A DNA stretch of 23,664 nucleotides, taken from the NCBI GenBank assembly GCA_009869945.1, contig WIXG01000741.1, positions 1 through 23,664 of the forward strand, given 5' to 3'. The notes below the pieces were generated by a model. It saw nothing but the letters and a program-made list of their open reading frames with translations. It was not told where the DNA came from and searched no databases. Position numbers and translations under genes: made by a program. This DNA comes from Mesaphorura yosii. Lineage: Eukaryota; Arthropoda; Collembola; Poduromorpha; Tullbergiidae. Positions 21,009 through 23,664 of the stretch are shown here, piece after piece (within the stretch, counting starts at the first letter, position 1; each line of letters begins with the position of its first letter).

Positions 21009-21647
21009 AAAGCAATAGCAATTTGTTTGTCGTGTCCTTGTCGAATATTCCAATTTCAGTCTTACAAGGTACAACCTCCGATTCAATAATGCTTGCGAAA
21101 TCTGGTATGTCTCAGTCTTGTGTATTTCGCCCGATGCGAACGAGCTCAATTATGTTGGAATCAGGATTGGCAATATCATCCATCCACTGGATAAAACCAG
21201 TGGACGAAATTGGTTAAAATTGTACGAGAGTAAAAATTTTTTCTATAGAAGTTTATGAACATTCGAATGGTGTCTTTTAATAGCAGTGCTACTGCCACCA
21301 ACATGTAACACCTTAAACAAACTAGAGTTATTCCTGCGTTTTAAGTTCTGCAATATTCCCTTCAGTTTCCAAGAAAAAATTTGTGGAAGCGGGCTGAGTA
21401 ACTGATGAAGTAATTAAATGTTCATTAGTTGTATTAACTTATCCGCTTTAGGTGCAGATTTGACCTTATTCACAGTACTTTAGTATCGCGCTTTAATTTC
21501 GTCCAGTGGTCTGGACGAAACCTACGAAAGTGGATGAAATGCCAACCTTGATTGGAGTAATTTGGAAAATTTTGTATCGTTGCCTTTGACGTGGGCTCTC
21601 GTCATTGCACAGCAGGGCGGTTTCACAGTTTACCCAGACTCGTAAGA
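21009..21647. other. Spacer upstream of second receptor gene
   Basis: No gene recognised. Two similar words, CCAGTGGACGAAA near 21192 and CCAGTGGTCTGGACGAAA near 21505, are loosely repeated. Should hold divergent promoters for the Cys-rich gene and the receptor. Confidence 0.4.
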
Positions 21648-23052
21648 ATGGTGCATCCACGAACGCTCCGCTTCCTGAGCTTCGCCCTTCAGACTTTCTC
21701 CGCGACGGGTCTCTTCCCAATGCACTTCAATCCGGCGACATTCACTTTTCAGCCCGTCACGCCTCTGATGTCTTACTTTGTGTGCATGAACATCGTCGGA
21801 GAGGTGGCGTACATGCTGTACTTGACGGCCACGCTGCTCCTCATACATCAGGGAGTGGTTTCTGCCTCGGCCGCACGTCCCATCGAGGTTCAGATTCTTT
21901 TTACGCTTCTGTTTAGCGCTTCCATCTTCCTAAAACTGCTCATACGAAGTCACCACGACGAAATGATTGAGTGGACCTCGAAATTCGTGGGATCCATCCG
22001 GCAATTCGAGCGTAAGTCGAAAGATGTGAGGGTTCAGCGTCGAGCTGGAGACAACACTCAATAAAAAGGGTCTCTGCTCATTCGCAGGTTTGGAAGCTGC
22101 TGACAACACGCGCTTGCCTCAGAGTGGAAGTATGAAGAGTGGAAATCGAAGCATCAAAACACCTACCTGTGTCCCCGTGCCACCAAAACAGGAGTCGAAG
22201 CCCAGCAGATCCGAGGTCATATTTCAGTACGCAATCGTGTACACGATGGTCGTGGTTCCGCTGGTGCTGTTGAGACTGTACTTGACTGATCCGTGGAATG
22301 TTCGATATCCAGTGTCGGGATTGTCTCGACTGTTTGAGTCCGTGGTCGCGTTCACATTCTCGCTTTCTTATTCGAGATCTCGGTCGCTGCTGCTCGTTTT
22401 AGCCTACATCCCCATCCATCTGTGGCATATTCTGGGCTGCATTTACATGCTAAACAGCATCGGACTCCTGTTCATGGCGTACATGTTTGTTTCCTCGCAC
22501 TGGCTCAAGAAGTTAAGCGACGATCTCAGCAGCGGCAGCTCCTCACATCGGCATCGACTATTTCGCTCAATTTGGGTGTACCGCCAGGTTTACGTCCTGC
22601 ACAAGATCACAAAGGCGCTCATCGACCCGCTCATCACTCCGTTCTCGTTCCTCGCGCTATTCGTGCTTGGAATCACACTGAACTACATCGTCATCACGAA
22701 GCACCACGCCCTGTCGCTGCCCCTGCTTGAGTTTTGTGTCATTGGAGCCGTCAAGACGTGCTTCCTCGTTGTGGCCAATCCGTCGACGGCATCTGCGAAC
22801 TACGGCCATTCGGTTAACTTCCTGCGCGGGTGCAGATGCAAGGCTAAAGTTCTCGCAGTGAGCAGCCCCGGCACTGTCGCTGGCGGGTGCGTGTCAGTGT
22901 CGTCATTGCTTCTGACGGTCCGGTCGCTGAGCCCGCTGCACCAAGCCATCGGTCAATTTGTTAATCTAAAGCGAACCACAACATTCAAAATTGTGATGTA
23001 CTACTTGCTGTATACGATGAAGGCGCTTCTAGTCGGGAGCCAAACCCATTAA
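21648..23052 (+). CDS. Gustatory-receptor-like 7-TM chemoreceptor, two exons
   Basis: Exons are 21648-22011 and 22088-23052 around a 76 bp phase-1 intron (donor GTAAGT, acceptor TTCGCAG). The product is 442 residues. Hydrophobic segments lie at about 40-66, 81-100, 165-187, 222-256, 300-326, 331-355 and 418-438. A hydrophilic loop of about 60 residues between TM2 and TM3 is spanned by the intron. YRQV at 286-289 before TM5 and GQFVNLKRTT at 410-419 before TM7 match the receptor at 8064-6934 and fit insect-type gustatory receptors. The TM7 TYhhhhhQF motif is missing (MYYLLYTMKALLVG). The loop before GQF is longer than in the other receptor and contains three cysteines. By family it is a ligand-gated cation channel of sensory neurons; ligand unknown. 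ATG at 21648 was chosen because the open frame upstream of it has only non-ATG codons. Overall identity to the neighbour is low, so they are old paralogues rather than a recent duplicate. Confidence 0.77.
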
Positions 23053-23664
23053 ACTCGTTAACTATTAAAATACACGTTCTCCATCTCGATTCTGGAGGGG
23101 GTTTGATGACTTATTAAATTGTTGTTTAGACTTTATTGGCTTCGGGTTGTTTATACTTTCTGGTACAAAAAATTAAACTAAAAAGCTATGAGTGATAGAA
23201 CTTTCTGTAAACAATCAATTTTAGATAGAACGTTCCAAAATAAGTTTTTGCTGATTCGCTGTAGAAACACTCTTTAATCGCTCTTATACACGGAAGTGGG
23301 AAAAATGCTTAATTCTTTTAAAAGAGAACAAGTGGGACTTCATTCATTCATGGCAAATTTGTGACATTTATGGGCCCTGGCAAATATTAAAAATAAAAAA
23401 ATATATTCCTAGGGAAAAGGTCTTCCTTTGATGAGGCGCGATAAAAAGTATGAAATAATTTTTTTTTAATTTTGCGCATAATTCGTGGACTGTTCTCGCC
23501 AAAAAAATTGCAACGTGCTACTCTAACATTTAAACTGCTTTTCCTGCTTACTGCTGCTTGAGTACTTGGTCTTGCATGAAAACAATCCCTGAGAATTCGT
23601 TAAGTTATTATATAATATATGTATGTGAAAGATTTGTATCTTCTCTATAATAAATGGATCTGAG
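23053..23664. other. 3' flank of second receptor, AT-rich
   Basis: ATTAAA at 23064-23069 and 23113-23118 are candidate poly(A) signals for the receptor. The rest is AT-rich with no recognisable gene; an AATAAA near 23649 could end something outside this reading, but no coding sequence leads to it. Confidence 0.4.

Noticed and set aside
1..23664. tRNA genes, CRISPR arrays and viral genes
   Set aside because: No B-box-like GGTTCGANTCC with matching arms, no regular repeat-spacer array and no viral-type protein were seen on either strand.

Overview
The window is animal nuclear DNA, almost certainly from an arthropod and most likely a hexapod; a springtail (Collembola) is my best guess. Evidence: short GT-AG introns of about 60-100 bp next to one very long first intron, AATAAA poly(A) signals, no operons, and a mix of insect-type gustatory-receptor-like proteins, a UDP-glycosyltransferase, a CD36/SNMP-type receptor and an F-box/leucine-rich protein. 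The species call is inference from gene style, not from a marker.

Layout. (1) 201-1211, minus: a dead gustatory-receptor-like gene with seven internal in-frame stops but no frameshift. (2) 2287-3990, plus: a two-exon UDP-glycosyltransferase of 537 residues, with signal peptide, C-terminal membrane anchor and lysine ER-retrieval tail. (3) 6585-4344, minus: a three-exon F-box/LRR-like protein of 688 residues, convergent with the UGT. (4) 8064-6934, minus: an intact single-exon 7-TM gustatory-receptor-like gene of 376 residues. (5) 9635-17932, plus: a CD36/scavenger receptor class B/SNMP-like gene of eight or nine exons with a 5.4 kb first intron and two possible C-terminal tails. (6) 19349-20569, plus: a broken SLC35G/EamA-type transporter with no visible start codon, a one-base frameshift in an A6 run and a cut-off 3' end. 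(7) 20922 downwards, minus: a TATA box, a signal peptide and a cysteine-rich segment whose 3' end runs tail-to-tail into the transporter, with a 17 bp direct repeat (39 bp period) at the join. (8) 21648-23052, plus: a second intact gustatory-receptor-like gene of 442 residues with one 76 bp intron.

Theme. The cluster is a chemosensory/xenobiotic neighbourhood: three receptor-family members (one dead), a detoxification enzyme and a CD36-family lipid receptor. There is no evidence of co-transcription. The most unusual place is 19.3-21.0 kb, where a decayed transporter is joined to an oppositely oriented small secreted cysteine-rich gene whose frame stays open through antisense transporter sequence.

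All exon joins were worked out by eye from GT/AG sites and reading-frame continuity. No alignment or database search was run.
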